From: Echinostoma caproni
Taxonomy: Eukaryota; Platyhelminthes; Trematoda; Plagiorchiida; Echinostomatidae
Direction of reading: 5' to 3'
DNA length: 10,692 nucleotides
Assembly: GCA_900618425.1 (NCBI GenBank)
Contig: UZAN01000328.1
Location: forward strand, 1 to 10,692
Every line of letters starts with the position of its first letter. The stretch's first letter is position 1. The notes under the pieces are model-generated. The model was not told the origin of the DNA. It was given only the letters and a program-made list of their open reading frames with translations, and ran no database searches. Below are positions 1 through 6,859 of this stretch, piece after piece. Both the position numbers and the translations under genes were made by a program.

Positions 1-647
1 GTTACCTCGCCCGTTGTTAGACGTACGAATTCGCGGACATCATCAACCCCGAGACTAAAGGTCACTACGAAAGCTATCTGTGTATATACCCACGTATATA
101 CCACCACCACCATTTGTTGTTTCATGTTTGTGATAGCACAATGTTTTGAAACATATGGTGGACTAGTTCACATAACGCCTGAGATAGGCTTCTTGCCAGG
201 TTGATAAGGGTTTGTGGAGATAAATCCCTTTTCAAGCAATGCAGTTTCGATGCTACGATTTCTGGGGAAAAATCAATTTTGGTCAGCGTTCGTTGAGGAA
301 GAGTTTGTTGAATCTGGTCCACTAGTTGCGGGAGGAACATACAATCCGTGGGGATCTAGCCTGTGTGAAAGCATTATGTTCTGTCAGGGAACCACATTTT
401 GGTCGTGGGTTTTACACCATCCTGTACTGAACTACCTTGAGCGCTCTTTTCAAATTTTTGACGTGGCAAATTCTAGTCTCAAAATTACGATTTTCTGCGG
501 GTAAAGCCGCTGTAAATCGTGTGCAAGTCGGTAAACCCGCTTAGCGAAGATGTTCGCTAAGTCTTTGGGTGCTATTTTGAAATCATTGATCTCCTTCCGT
601 AAGACATTTTACATAGAGAAAGAAACTTCGCACTGTGAGCTTTCACA
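1..647. other. Stretch without a recognised gene
   Basis: Both strands were read in all frames. The longest open stretches are about 96 codons on the plus strand (214-504) and 72 codons on the minus strand (122-340); neither shows a motif or family resemblance. Positions 80-115 hold a small simple-sequence patch with two TATATACC units and four CAC units. The last part, about 540-647, lies directly before the ORF1 start of CR1 element A and may include its 5' UTR, but the element's 5' boundary cannot be fixed from this sequence alone. Confidence 0.5.
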
Positions 648-1992
648 ATGGCCAAAACAGATTGCTGTGGAGCTCTAAGGTAGCAGAAACTGGTCTCTAG
701 CGGTATTCAGTGTGACGACTGCTTTTACTGGTAGCACACATGGTGTGCCCGCATCGACCGTAACGCCTACGCAGCTTACGTGGGAAATGACGCCTTGCAC
801 TGACTCTGCTACAAATGCTTAGCACTGGCGGATGGGACCGGTCAACAATACACTTCAAACATAGGCAATACAAAAGGAAAACTCCGGCACTCACTGGATT
901 CGCAGTTAGATCTGAGAAGAATCGTAAAAGAGCTAGTGAAGAAAGTTACCAAGCTGGAGAGGGAGCTGTTGCTTCTCAAGAAAGAGAAAGACATCGCAAT
1001 GGGTAGAAGCTAGAATATCCTCATCTATAACATTGAGGAACTGGTTATTTGGAATTCAAAAGCCCGGTCAGACAGAACAAAGGAAAATCCGAAACCTCTT
1101 GAGACTTGCTGGGTTACACCACATGCACTCATTAGGACGGTGCAGAAGATCGGCCGCGGGATTGACACAGTAGGCAGCCTGAAGCAGAAAAAAGCTAGGC
1201 CTATCTTGGTGGAATTCGGAAATCGCGCAGTACGGGATCAAGTGCTTAGCAGCTGCGAGGAAATTGAGCGAGTCACTGGGGGAAGGTATCAGATCACACC
1301 TGATACCTGAAAGCAGGGATCATGGAAGACCCCAAAGCAGGGCTAGGCACCTGTTATAGGGAAGATTAAGGCGACCGGAAAGGCGATCCTCAAGATATTC
1401 GTCGCAAAAGCCTCTCTGGGACCAAGTCTTGCTAGGAAATCGGAACACAAATGCAAGCTGACCTACGAAGCGATGGTTATTTTACTCCCATGAGGTCAAA
1501 ACTGTTGGTACCTGCAGGGCCAAAACCTGTAATGAAGCTCGGAACCGAGACGGGATCTTGCGGATCCCGCAAGCAGTCAAGAGCTGGGGCAAAACCGTTG
1601 GTACAGAGGAAAAATCCCCCTACTGTTAAGATCAATAGGAACCAAACCTCATTTTTGATTGTGCCAATAAAAGCAGTGGAGGCTATGTGGCAACCGCCCA
1701 GCGTCACACGTAACGCAGAAAACCATAAGCAGGTAGTGTCTAGAGCGAAACCAAAGTAAAAGAAAACACTAACTTCTCCCCGACTAAAGGTGCGTACCAG
1801 ACGCTGACGCCGATCGCTACCTCCAGATCTACTCAGACTCCAGAGTCTAGAAAGGTCGGATTAGAGGCCCAGAGACACAGCCCGGAGAAACATACGTATG
1901 ATAGATTTTCAGTGACCTCCGTAACTGGAGATCAGGGTGGATCGGAATCAATGGACACAGTTATCGAAAGGCGTTTAGGCCCACCAGGGTAA
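648..1992 (+). pseudogene. CR1 ORF1 pseudogene: PHD zinc finger, coiled coil, RNA-binding-like region
   Basis: In CR1 elements ORF1 binds element RNA in a ribonucleoprotein. The ATG at 648 has A at -3 and G at +4. The frame from there reads a PHD-type finger with Cys7, Cys22-x2-Cys25, His30-x2-Cys33 and Cys54-x2-Cys57; one Cys of the first pair seems lost. A Leu/Lys/Glu-rich coiled coil follows (about 912-1002, including LERELLLLKKEKDI). Next comes a core with NILIYNIEE and, near 1200-1310, RPILVEFGNRAVRDQVL and GGRYQITPDT. RKIRNLLRLAGL lies in another frame at about 1085-1120 and has a partner in element C (ALRLAGLP), so two compensating indels are likely. In-frame stops lie at 681, 732, 801 and 1011. 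A poorly conserved tail continues through open pieces at 1451-1759 and about 1760-1992, the latter ending at TAA 1990-1992. The N-terminal domains are confident; the C-terminal limit is not. Confidence 0.72.
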
Positions 1993-2149
1993 AGTCCCTC
2001 GAAAGGAAGGGTAACTGCTCCTTGCAGGACGTTGAGCGAACTATTACGTCAAAAAGCATAGTTGGCCCTCGGGTGTTGCGCTCGAAGACACTGATAAGTT
2101 GAGAGAGAAACACCCACAATCACCGGGTTTTAGCTACGCAGCCAAAGGC

Positions 2150-2522
2150 TGTGGGACACAAATGTGTGCAGCTTTGGAAACAAACGGAGTGAGCTAGCGA
2201 TTAAGAGCCACGATTGCGATATTGTGATCCTTACTGCAACATAGTTAATCAAAAACATATCAGTCGAACGTCAAGCCCCTTCAAACTTCACGCATTACAG
2301 AACTAATAGGGAGGGTGTGTGGGTGGGGGGTCTTACTGTTCGTTTGTCAGGAATATGTCCAATGAGAAATACCTGAGCTAACGCCCTGTACATTAACAGT
2401 GCAAGCTACAGGCTGCATCTTAAGAAACCGAGAACGACACTTCTGCATATTGACTGTCTGTAGATCACCAAACTCTAAACCGGAGGATCAGTCATTATAC
2501 CGCAATAATTCAGACCCCCTTA
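2150..2522 (+). pseudogene. CR1 ORF2 N-terminal endonuclease (EEP/APE-like) fragment, element A
   Basis: The frame containing 2167 reads NVCSFGNKRSEL, then HDCDIVILTAT, a stop and LIKNISVE. This matches the first EEP-endonuclease blocks of CR1 ORF2, usually N-A-C-S-L...K...E and D-I-I-x-x-T-E-T-W-L. The catalytic Glu of the TETWL block reads Ala, and the following Trp codon is TAG (2242-2244). An R-T-N-R-E-G-V-W-V-G-G segment near 2305-2330 corresponds to the usual DR..GRGGGV block. Later blocks are recognisable around 2445-2522 (IDCL, a stop, ITKL, then FRPP), equivalent to the yRPP strand of the fold. GDFN and SDH, the last catalytic blocks, are absent because the sequence passes straight into RT thumb at about 2523. 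The copy is inactive. Confidence 0.65.
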
Positions 2523-3095
2523 ACAATGTTTGAGGGCAGCCGACGTAGCTCGAAGGGAACTGTTTCGTTTACGCTCCACGATTACGTGTAGGAGACCCGA
2601 GATTCTCGTCCCTCCGTACAAGTCCATAGTTAGGCCACACCTGGAATATTGTGTTCAGGCATGGGCACCACACTTTCGGAAATACGATGAATGTCTAGAA
2701 AGAGTGCAACGCCTAGCTACACGAATGATGGTGGGACAAAGATGTAAGAACTACGAGCGGAGGCTTGAAGACCTTAATCTGTTCTCGCTGGCAAGAAGGA
2801 GGATCAGAGGGATCTCATAGAGGTCTTTAAGATCCTAAACGGTCTCTCCGGACTCATGTTTGATGATATGTTCCAACTCGTCCCTCCAAGTGGCACTAAG
2901 GGGCATAGTCTAAGCCTGGAACGTAGTCTTGTAAAGTCGGACATTCAAGCCAAGTTCTTTACAATTCGTGTAATACCTTACTGGTATGGTCTATCTCAGG
3001 ATGTGGTAGGTTACTCGAACGTCATATTCTTTAAGAGGACCTAAGGTGACTTTTCGGCTTCTGTATTCCCTGAAACACTTTGAAGGTAAGTACCT
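2523..3095 (+). pseudogene. CR1 ORF2 reverse transcriptase C-terminal region, element A
   Basis: The frame from 2523 reads CLRAADVARRELFRLR, then the RT C-terminal hallmark YKSIVRPHLEYCVQAWAPHF and LERVQRLATRMMVGQR. It ends at the TAG at 2818. A one-base frameshift near 2808 moves the rest to another frame: DLIEVFKILNGLSGL, FFTIRVIPYWYGL, then VIFFKRT and a TAA at 3042-3044. A few plausible codons follow, to about 3095. Element B has the equivalents YKSIVCPHMEYCVQVWAPYY and GDLIETFKILRGLSGL, which supports homology. No catalytic motif (A, B or the F/YADD box) lies upstream, so this is only the thumb and C-terminal part. Identity as CR1-type RT is confident; activity is excluded. Confidence 0.85.
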
Positions 3096-3129
3096 ATTAT
3101 TTCTAAGCACCTCATATTCTGCCTTTCAG
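3086..3129 (+). other. Intron-like splice motifs just after the ORF2 coding region
   Basis: AAG followed by GTAAGT at 3086-3091 is a near-ideal eukaryotic 5' splice site. It is followed by TTCTAAG (branch-like), a pyrimidine-rich tract and TTTCAG ending at 3129. The enclosed 44 bp is within the size range of very short introns known in some flatworm genes. It lies at the end of dead ORF2, so it may be chance or an old part of the element's 3' region. Confidence 0.2.
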
Positions 3130-3225
3130 ACGAAGGCTACTGACTCGCATTGTTGGAAGCCAAAAAATCAGCCAACATCCATCTGGACGCAACGTTGGCC
3201 CGGGTCACACATCGTCCTGTGCAAA

Positions 3226-3410
3226 CTGAACTAAACTACCAATGGGAGGCCCTGTCTACCTTGTCCACACCGAACATACATGTCACGTTCGTCTAGGATG
3301 TGGATCCGTTGGAATGCTGTGTTCACAAGATGCCGCAATCTAATATCACTGAGGAGTTTGCAATAATTGCACTCCTAGGTAACATACTAAGGGAATCATC
3401 GAAATTAATA
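3226..3410 (+). pseudogene. Isolated CR1 ORF2 endonuclease fragment (same subfamily as element C)
   Basis: This stretch aligns base by base with 8075-8245 of element C. Shared blocks include TGGGAGGCC, GTCTAGG, CCGCAATC, CTCCTAGG, AACATACT and AGGGAATCATCG. In protein terms WEALSTLSTPN matches WEAPFTPTTS, and LLGNILRESSKLIM matches LLGNILRESSQSLI. In CR1 endonucleases this segment lies just before the catalytic G-D-F-N block. Here homology stops at that point and AT-rich sequence follows, so only the middle of the domain remains. It lies in the same orientation as element A but belongs to a different subfamily copy. It could be a relic that A inserted beside, or a fragment brought together by deletion. 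Confidence 0.7.
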
Positions 3411-3932
3411 ATGATAATAAAAAATAAGGTATATTTCACGAAGCCCCGTAAGGTATGCATAAGCATGATCATATGTACAACCAAATATATGTACAAGAGA
3501 AGCGCGAAAATAATTGAGAGTCGCTGTGCACTGCCGTTACAAGAGAGCTGAAATGAAGTAAACGCTGCAATATATATGGAACACAAAGCGGACAAGGGCA
3601 CTGATGGAAACTGAGGGGATGGAGGTGTGCTCTGAAAGAGCATGTGGAAATAGAACAAGACAGAAATGGTTGAACCGGATAAATGGAGATGATTGGACGT
3701 GTGGCGATTAAAAAGTTAAATCAAGAGAAACGGTCGGCAGATCAATGGACAGATAGTGGGAAACAGGCACAAGAACGAATAGGATGAAACTGAACAGAGT
3801 TGAAAAATCTGATAAAGTATACGTATTCACTATTCCTTGTGACATTTCACTTCTTCGAGGACATATTCAATGGCTTCATGGGCTGCGATCAGTAATGGAT
3901 GATTTGGATTATTTAGCCGCTGGTTGCTTTGA
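3411..3932. other. Stretch without a recognised gene
   Basis: About 3405-3520 is AT-rich with short ATA/TGTAC motifs. About 3540-3790 is purine-rich on the plus strand (GGA/GAA/AGA runs) and dense in stops. From about 3790 the base composition becomes more balanced, and short open frames appear without family resemblance. The open frames at 3300-3551 (+) and 3323-3658 (-) overlap the CR1 fragment or low-complexity DNA and are not called as genes. Confidence 0.45.
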
Positions 3933-4247
3933 TGTGGGACTGCAACTAGGCACGCAACCTTAAAACACCTTGTAGGTGAGGCAGGAAGTGCGTTCCTCAA
4001 CCTGGTCCAGAATATGGACGCATGTGGTCAAAGCGGTGGATACAACGCACCAAACTACCATCGCCGGAGCCAGATTCACCATTACGGGTGTAGACCTCAA
4101 TCCTTCGTCAGACCCAAGCGAATCAAATCTGGAACAGGAAAGCAAACCTTGGCAGGCTTGAAGGATACCCAACTGATAACAGAAAGAAGGGAGACAGAGC
4201 AACAGTCGAACAAAAACGCTAATCAAGCTAGGAAATGGGTGCTGTAG
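3933..4247 (+). CDS. Unidentified open reading frame, probably part of a dispersed repeat
   Basis: The frame is open from just after a TGA at 3930-3932 to the TAG at 4245-4247, with its first ATG at 4014 (77 codons). The product is basic and polar: an Asn/His/Tyr/Arg-rich stretch near the ATG (GGYNAPNYHRRSQIHHYGC), then VRPKRIKSG, then Gln/Asn/Glu-rich sequence. No known domain is seen. A second open frame on the same strand (3976-4161) overlaps it, so coding cannot be told from frame openness alone. Its stop lies within the conserved GGTGCTGTAG of the direct repeat starting near 4195. The repeat link suggests transposon-derived or other repetitive DNA rather than a host gene. Confidence 0.2.
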   Translation, partial: CGTATRHATLKHLVGEAGSAFLNLVQNMDACGQSGGYNAPNYHRRSQIHHYGCRPQSFVRPKRIKSGTGKQTLAGLKDTQLITERRETEQQSNKNANQARKWVL

Positions 4248-4330
4248 TTTATCGGATAAATTTACTATGAGTTCGCAATTACACTTCTAGAGTGTTTGAA
4301 CTGAAGAAGTGTACTATGGATGAGGGTATA
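4195..4330 (+). repeat. Diverged direct repeat, copy 1
   Basis: Copy 1 shares ordered blocks with 4555-4692: GGTGCTGTAG at 4238-4247 against 4601-4610, TTCTAGAGT at 4285 against 4647, and GATGAGGGT/AATGAGGGT ending at 4327 against 4689. The offset stays at 362-363 bp across the whole alignment. The part from about 4238 to 4328 is clear; the upstream part is weak. Confidence 0.65.
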
Positions 4331-4554
4331 TTGAGCCATCCAAGACACAGGAAATAAATTGTCGGTGGTAGCGCAATGATTAGCAGGAGGGTCCGATGTT
4401 GAATGGGTAAAATCACTTGTTAAAAGGATTCACCGAATGGGGTCTGTTCCACTTCTCAAGCTTTGAGAATCTCGATGTGTACTATATATTAGACAAGATA
4501 AAGTGAAATGTGAACACAACTGCCGCATCAGTATGCACCAAATGTGGAGAAGAG
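4331..4554. other. Spacer between the two direct repeats
   Basis: No gene is recognised. CGGTGGTAGCGCAATGATTA near 4363 followed by GGTCCGATG near 4391 faintly resembles the two internal promoter boxes of a tRNA-derived SINE. Matches to the A and B box consensus are incomplete. Confidence 0.3.
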
Positions 4555-4692
4555 GGTTATAGTGCCAGAGGTTTGAAATTCTAATTGAGGTTGGTAATGA
4601 GGTGCTGTAGTCTGAGAAGACATTCACCATGGGTTGTCGATTCCCTTTCTAGAGTATTTATACTAAAGAATTATACTATAAATGAGGGTTCA
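4555..4692 (+). repeat. Diverged direct repeat, copy 2
   Basis: This is the partner of 4195-4330 in the same orientation. It keeps GGTGCTGTAG, TTTCTAGAGTAT, an ACTATA-rich segment and ATGAGGGT in the same order and spacing, with one 1-bp indel. The divergence suggests an old tandem duplication of a unit of about 362 bp, or two copies of one dispersed repeat. Confidence 0.65.
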
Positions 4693-4711
4693 GTTCACTT
4701 TACTTCACTTT

Positions 4712-4888
4712 TCACAGGACGAATATGGCTCTTGCCAATCGAGCGTCCAATTCGTTGTGTTGTCGGCGGATGAGAGTAGCTTCCAACATTGCGTACAGTT
4801 GATTAAGCATTTCTGATTTTCTCAATTTAGCCCCGTTTTCATGACGTTGACTCATTGGGGGTATGATGACAGTGAGTAAAACAAACAT
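4712..4888 (-). CDS. Small ORF of unknown function (58 codons)
   Basis: On the minus strand an ATG at 4888 opens 58 codons ending with TGA at 4712-4714. A second in-frame ATG at 4855 would give 47 residues. The N-terminal extension is hydrophobic (MFVLLTVIIPP). The rest is charged and helix-like, with spaced leucines (KLRKSEMLNQLYAMLEA, then RRQHNELDARLARAI). An in-frame TGA lies directly upstream of the first ATG. No family is recognised. The amphipathic pattern is more protein-like than most of the surrounding DNA, but a frame this short can arise by chance. It could also be a remnant of a repeat-encoded protein. Confidence 0.25.
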   Translation of the reverse strand: MFVLLTVIIPPMSQRHENGAKLRKSEMLNQLYAMLEATLIRRQHNELDARLARAIFVL

Positions 4889-5002
4889 TAGTCAGAGACC
4901 TCAAGTACACATGTGTTAGTACACACAGATCACGCGTGACAGAACAGTCAGTATGAGAATAATTCCAACACTGAAGTCCGAGTTGACTCTTTCACAAAAT
5001 GT

Positions 5003-5026
5003 AGAATTAGAATTAGAATTAGAATT
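5003..5026 (-). repeat. CR1-type 3' terminal hexamer tail, (AATTCT)4 on the minus strand
   Basis: The plus strand reads AGAATT four times in tandem. On the minus strand it lies just downstream of the ORF2 stop at 5046-5048. Position and form fit the tandem-repeat 3' end of CR1 elements; the ATTCT core also resembles repeats known from CR1 tails. Confidence 0.75.
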
Positions 5027-5045
5027 AATTCTTGATGTTCTAACT

Positions 5046-5347
5046 CTAAATACTAACTTCGGGGAACTTTGCTGGACAACTTGCGTCCAGGGCTACCTTG
5101 AAGGTGTAACATTGGCGCGGTTGATCACTTCTACGGGTGACTTGTTTTACATAGGTATAAACCTGTGTGCGAAGAAGTTGGCCCGTATCTCCAACCTGGC
5201 GTGGTTTTGCTGAAGTTTATAGACGTGACATCTCGTGATTTGAGCACGAGAAATCGTAAACAAGTCATCTAGGTTTAGTCCCGATAGACCTCTTAAAATT
5301 TTAAAAGTCTCTATCAGATCTCCCCTCACTCGTCCAAGCTCCAGCAA
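5046..5347 (-). pseudogene. CR1 ORF2 C-terminal end, element B
   Basis: This frame reads LELGRVRGDLIETFKILRGL, then LDDLFTI, YKLQQNHARLEIRANFFAHR and IPM, before a TAA at 5147-5149. Past that stop the same frame gives NKSPVEVINRANVT. A one-base shift then gives FKVALD and a final VSI followed by TAG (minus strand, 5048-5046). The order matches the CR1 ORF2 C-terminus; RANFFAHRFIPM corresponds to AKFFTIRVIPYW in element A. A frameshift near 5345-5375 separates it from the preceding RT part. Confidence 0.75.
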
Positions 5348-5947
5348 AAAAGATTAAGGTCTCATAACCGATGCATATAGCTTTTCCCCTTTTGCCAATC
5401 ACCATTCGGGTAGCTATGCGTTGCACTCTTTCTAAACGTGTTGTATCCCTCCTGTAATACGGTGCCCATACCTGCACACAATATTCCATGTGTGGGCAAA
5501 CAATCGATTTATACAGGGGGACAAAATCCTCAGGCCGTCTGCATGCCACTAATGGCACCTAACCTAAACAGCCGCCCCCAGCCTGATTCGCAGCCTTAGA
5601 GAGCTGATTTAGGGGTTCAAAATCTTGGGACGTAAGAACCCCTAAATCTCTCATCTGCGGGACCTGCTCCATGGGAGCTACATTAAACAAGTATACCCCA
5701 GCTGTCGTTGCCAAAAACCAACAATTAATTAGATTCAAAGATAGGTCCCACTTGACCGACCATCGATGGACTATCTCTAAGTCCGTTGGCAGGTTTAACC
5801 CTGTCATTTTGATATCATCAGCAAACATGAAACACTGATTTTAAAGATTCTGTGCAAGGTCGTTGATGAACATGAGAAAAAGTAAGGGGCCTAGCACTGA
5901 GCCCTGGGGAACCCTACTGGTAACCATCTCATGGTTAAAAATGTAGT
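5301..5947 (-). pseudogene. CR1 ORF2 reverse transcriptase, motifs B to thumb, element B
   Basis: A single minus-strand frame with two internal stops contains FNHEMVTSRVPQGSVLGPLL (RT motif B), FLMFINDL, a TAA at 5843-5841, then FMFADDIKM (motif C). The two catalytic Asp residues of FADD are retained. The frame goes on through the palm and thumb: MRDLGVLTSQDFEPL, QLSKAANQA, a stop at 5561-5559, CRRPEDFVPLYKSIV, PHMEYCVQVWAPYYRR and LERVQRIATRMVIGKRGK. It then runs out of frame. This is the best preserved RT core in the window and fixes both the family and the strand. The stops rule out function. Confidence 0.88.
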
Positions 5948-6174
5948 CACCCAACTTGACCTCCTAAGGTGAGATCACTCAAAAAGTCTACATTCTAGTC
6001 CCTGGCTTTACCTGTTATGCCTAGGCTCCAAACTTTGATGGCTGACAGAGTTAAATGCTTTACAGAAGTGTAATTAGCAGATTTCTTCATTTTTGTCCTC
6101 ATCCATACGTTGACTGACTTCATTTGAAAACACAAGCAGATTCGTAAGCATGATCTCCGTTGCACAAAGCCATG
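5948..6174 (-). pseudogene. CR1 ORF2 reverse transcriptase, motif A segment, element B
   Basis: In a third minus-strand frame this reads TNLLVFSNEVSQRMDEDKN, EEIC, a stop, then LHFCKAFNSVSHQ. This is the motif A block, normally YLDFSKAFDSVNH. The Tyr codon is TAA and the catalytic Asp is His (CAC, minus strand 6070-6068). Past SHQ the reading decays through several indels to WVTTF at about 5955, where the next frame takes over. It links the finger region above to motif B below, so no large piece of the RT is missing here. Confidence 0.75.
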
Positions 6175-6858
6175 TTATGCCGGTGTTTGGGGTCGACAAC
6201 TCGTCAGATGTAGGTAAATCCGCCTTCTGATCAGTTGCCCCAGGCACTTACACAGCAGTGACGTTAGGCTAACGGGTCTATAGTTTTCTACTTTGTGTTT
6301 TAGGCCAGCCTTGTGCAATGCTACGGTAGCTGTGCGGCAGTTCTGGGGTAACGTAGCAGTTTGCACTGATTCCCTAGAAGGTACAGTCAGCAGCGCTGCT
6401 AGCACCCCGACCAGCGGCTGCACTATGACTGGATGGATTCCCTCCAAACCTGCTGACTTGTGCTTGTTCAGCGTCTGGAGTTCTTTATGTACGTCTACTT
6501 CACAGATGGCAAATTCGGAAAGCTGTGACGTATCGGTTGATCTTGCTAAACCCGGATTATCCACGTTAGCTGGGATGCTATAAACGCTTTTGAAGAACTT
6601 AACTAGGGTTTCTGTTTTATCGCGGTTACTCGTAGCTATGCTTTCATCGGGCAAAGCTAGTATAAACAGGACTACTAACTGCACACTAAGCACGAAACTA
6701 TTAAATGGGTGTGCACACGCTGTCTCGTTTGCTGAAGGGTTCGCTAGCTTATTACTAGGCTCTCTTGAGCAAATTATCGGTGGGAAAAGCTCACCCGAAA
6801 TACGTCGCAGGGAAACGTCAAGTGTGAGCGGGCACCAGCTACAAGTAGCCCAAAGCAA
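6175..6858 (-). pseudogene. CR1 ORF2 reverse transcriptase, finger region, element B
   Basis: This 227-codon open frame is the longest on the minus strand. Residues from about 65 onward match CR1 ORF2: LALPDESIATSNRDKTETLV, KFFKSVYSI, then KELQTLNKHKSAGLEGIHPV (usual KSaGpDgIHP), and VENYRPVSLTSLLCKCLGQL (RT motif 1/2, NYRPVSLTS). The C-terminal part ends at SCRPQTPA before a stop, where a frameshift joins it to the motif A segment. The first 60 or so residues show no resemblance and may lie outside the element or be frame-shifted. The plus-strand frames opposite (6293-6583, 6590-6901) are shadows of this gene. Confidence 0.82.
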
Positions 6859-6859
6859 A

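Larger units (their letters stand above)
648..3129 (+). mobile_element. Internally deleted CR1-clade non-LTR retrotransposon (element A)
   Basis: The order ORF1 (PHD finger, coiled coil, RNA-binding-like core), ORF2 endonuclease, then RT C-terminal region is that of a CR1-clade LINE. Most of the RT, including all catalytic motifs, is absent: endonuclease sequence ends near 2522 and RT thumb sequence follows at once in the same frame. The copy carries many in-frame stops and several frameshifts, so it is an old, dead insertion. The 5' limit is set only by the ORF1 start codon. The 3' limit is uncertain: ORF2 homology fades at about 3095, and no hexamer tail like that of element B is visible before the next CR1 fragment at about 3226. 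Target-site duplications were not found by eye. Confidence 0.75.
5003..6858 (-). mobile_element. 5'-truncated CR1-clade retrotransposon (element B)
   Basis: Read on the minus strand, this carries the RT of CR1 ORF2 from the fingers to the C-terminus, then a 3' UTR of about 20-45 bases and four AATTCT hexamers. A short 3' UTR ending in a small tandem repeat, rather than poly(A), is the established hallmark of CR1 elements. ORF1 and the endonuclease are missing, which is typical of 5' truncation during target-primed reverse transcription. Clear coding similarity starts at about 6660; the exact 5' end, somewhere up to about 6858, abuts element C in the opposite orientation. Confidence 0.8.

Noticed and set aside
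122..504. Overlapping open frames on both strands (minus 122-340, plus 214-504)
   Set aside because: No family resemblance, no start context or conserved motif; both fit chance openness.
2856..3234. Two separate small genes (2856-3044 and 3046-3234)
   Set aside because: The first is the frame-shifted continuation of the CR1 RT C-terminus; the second is mostly its decayed 3' region, with no independent domain.
3300..3658. Open frames 3300-3551 (+) and 3323-3658 (-)
   Set aside because: The plus frame starts within the orphan CR1 endonuclease fragment and runs into AT-rich DNA; the minus frame is its antisense shadow plus low-complexity sequence.
5003..5026. Plain microsatellite interpretation of the AGAATT repeat
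   Set aside because: Its exact position just after the ORF2 stop of a minus-strand CR1 is better explained as the element's terminal tail.
4953..5213. Plus-strand open frame containing ELELELELIL-like repeats
   Set aside because: The repeated residues come from the AGAATT hexamers of the CR1 3' tail, and the rest is antisense to ORF2 of element B.
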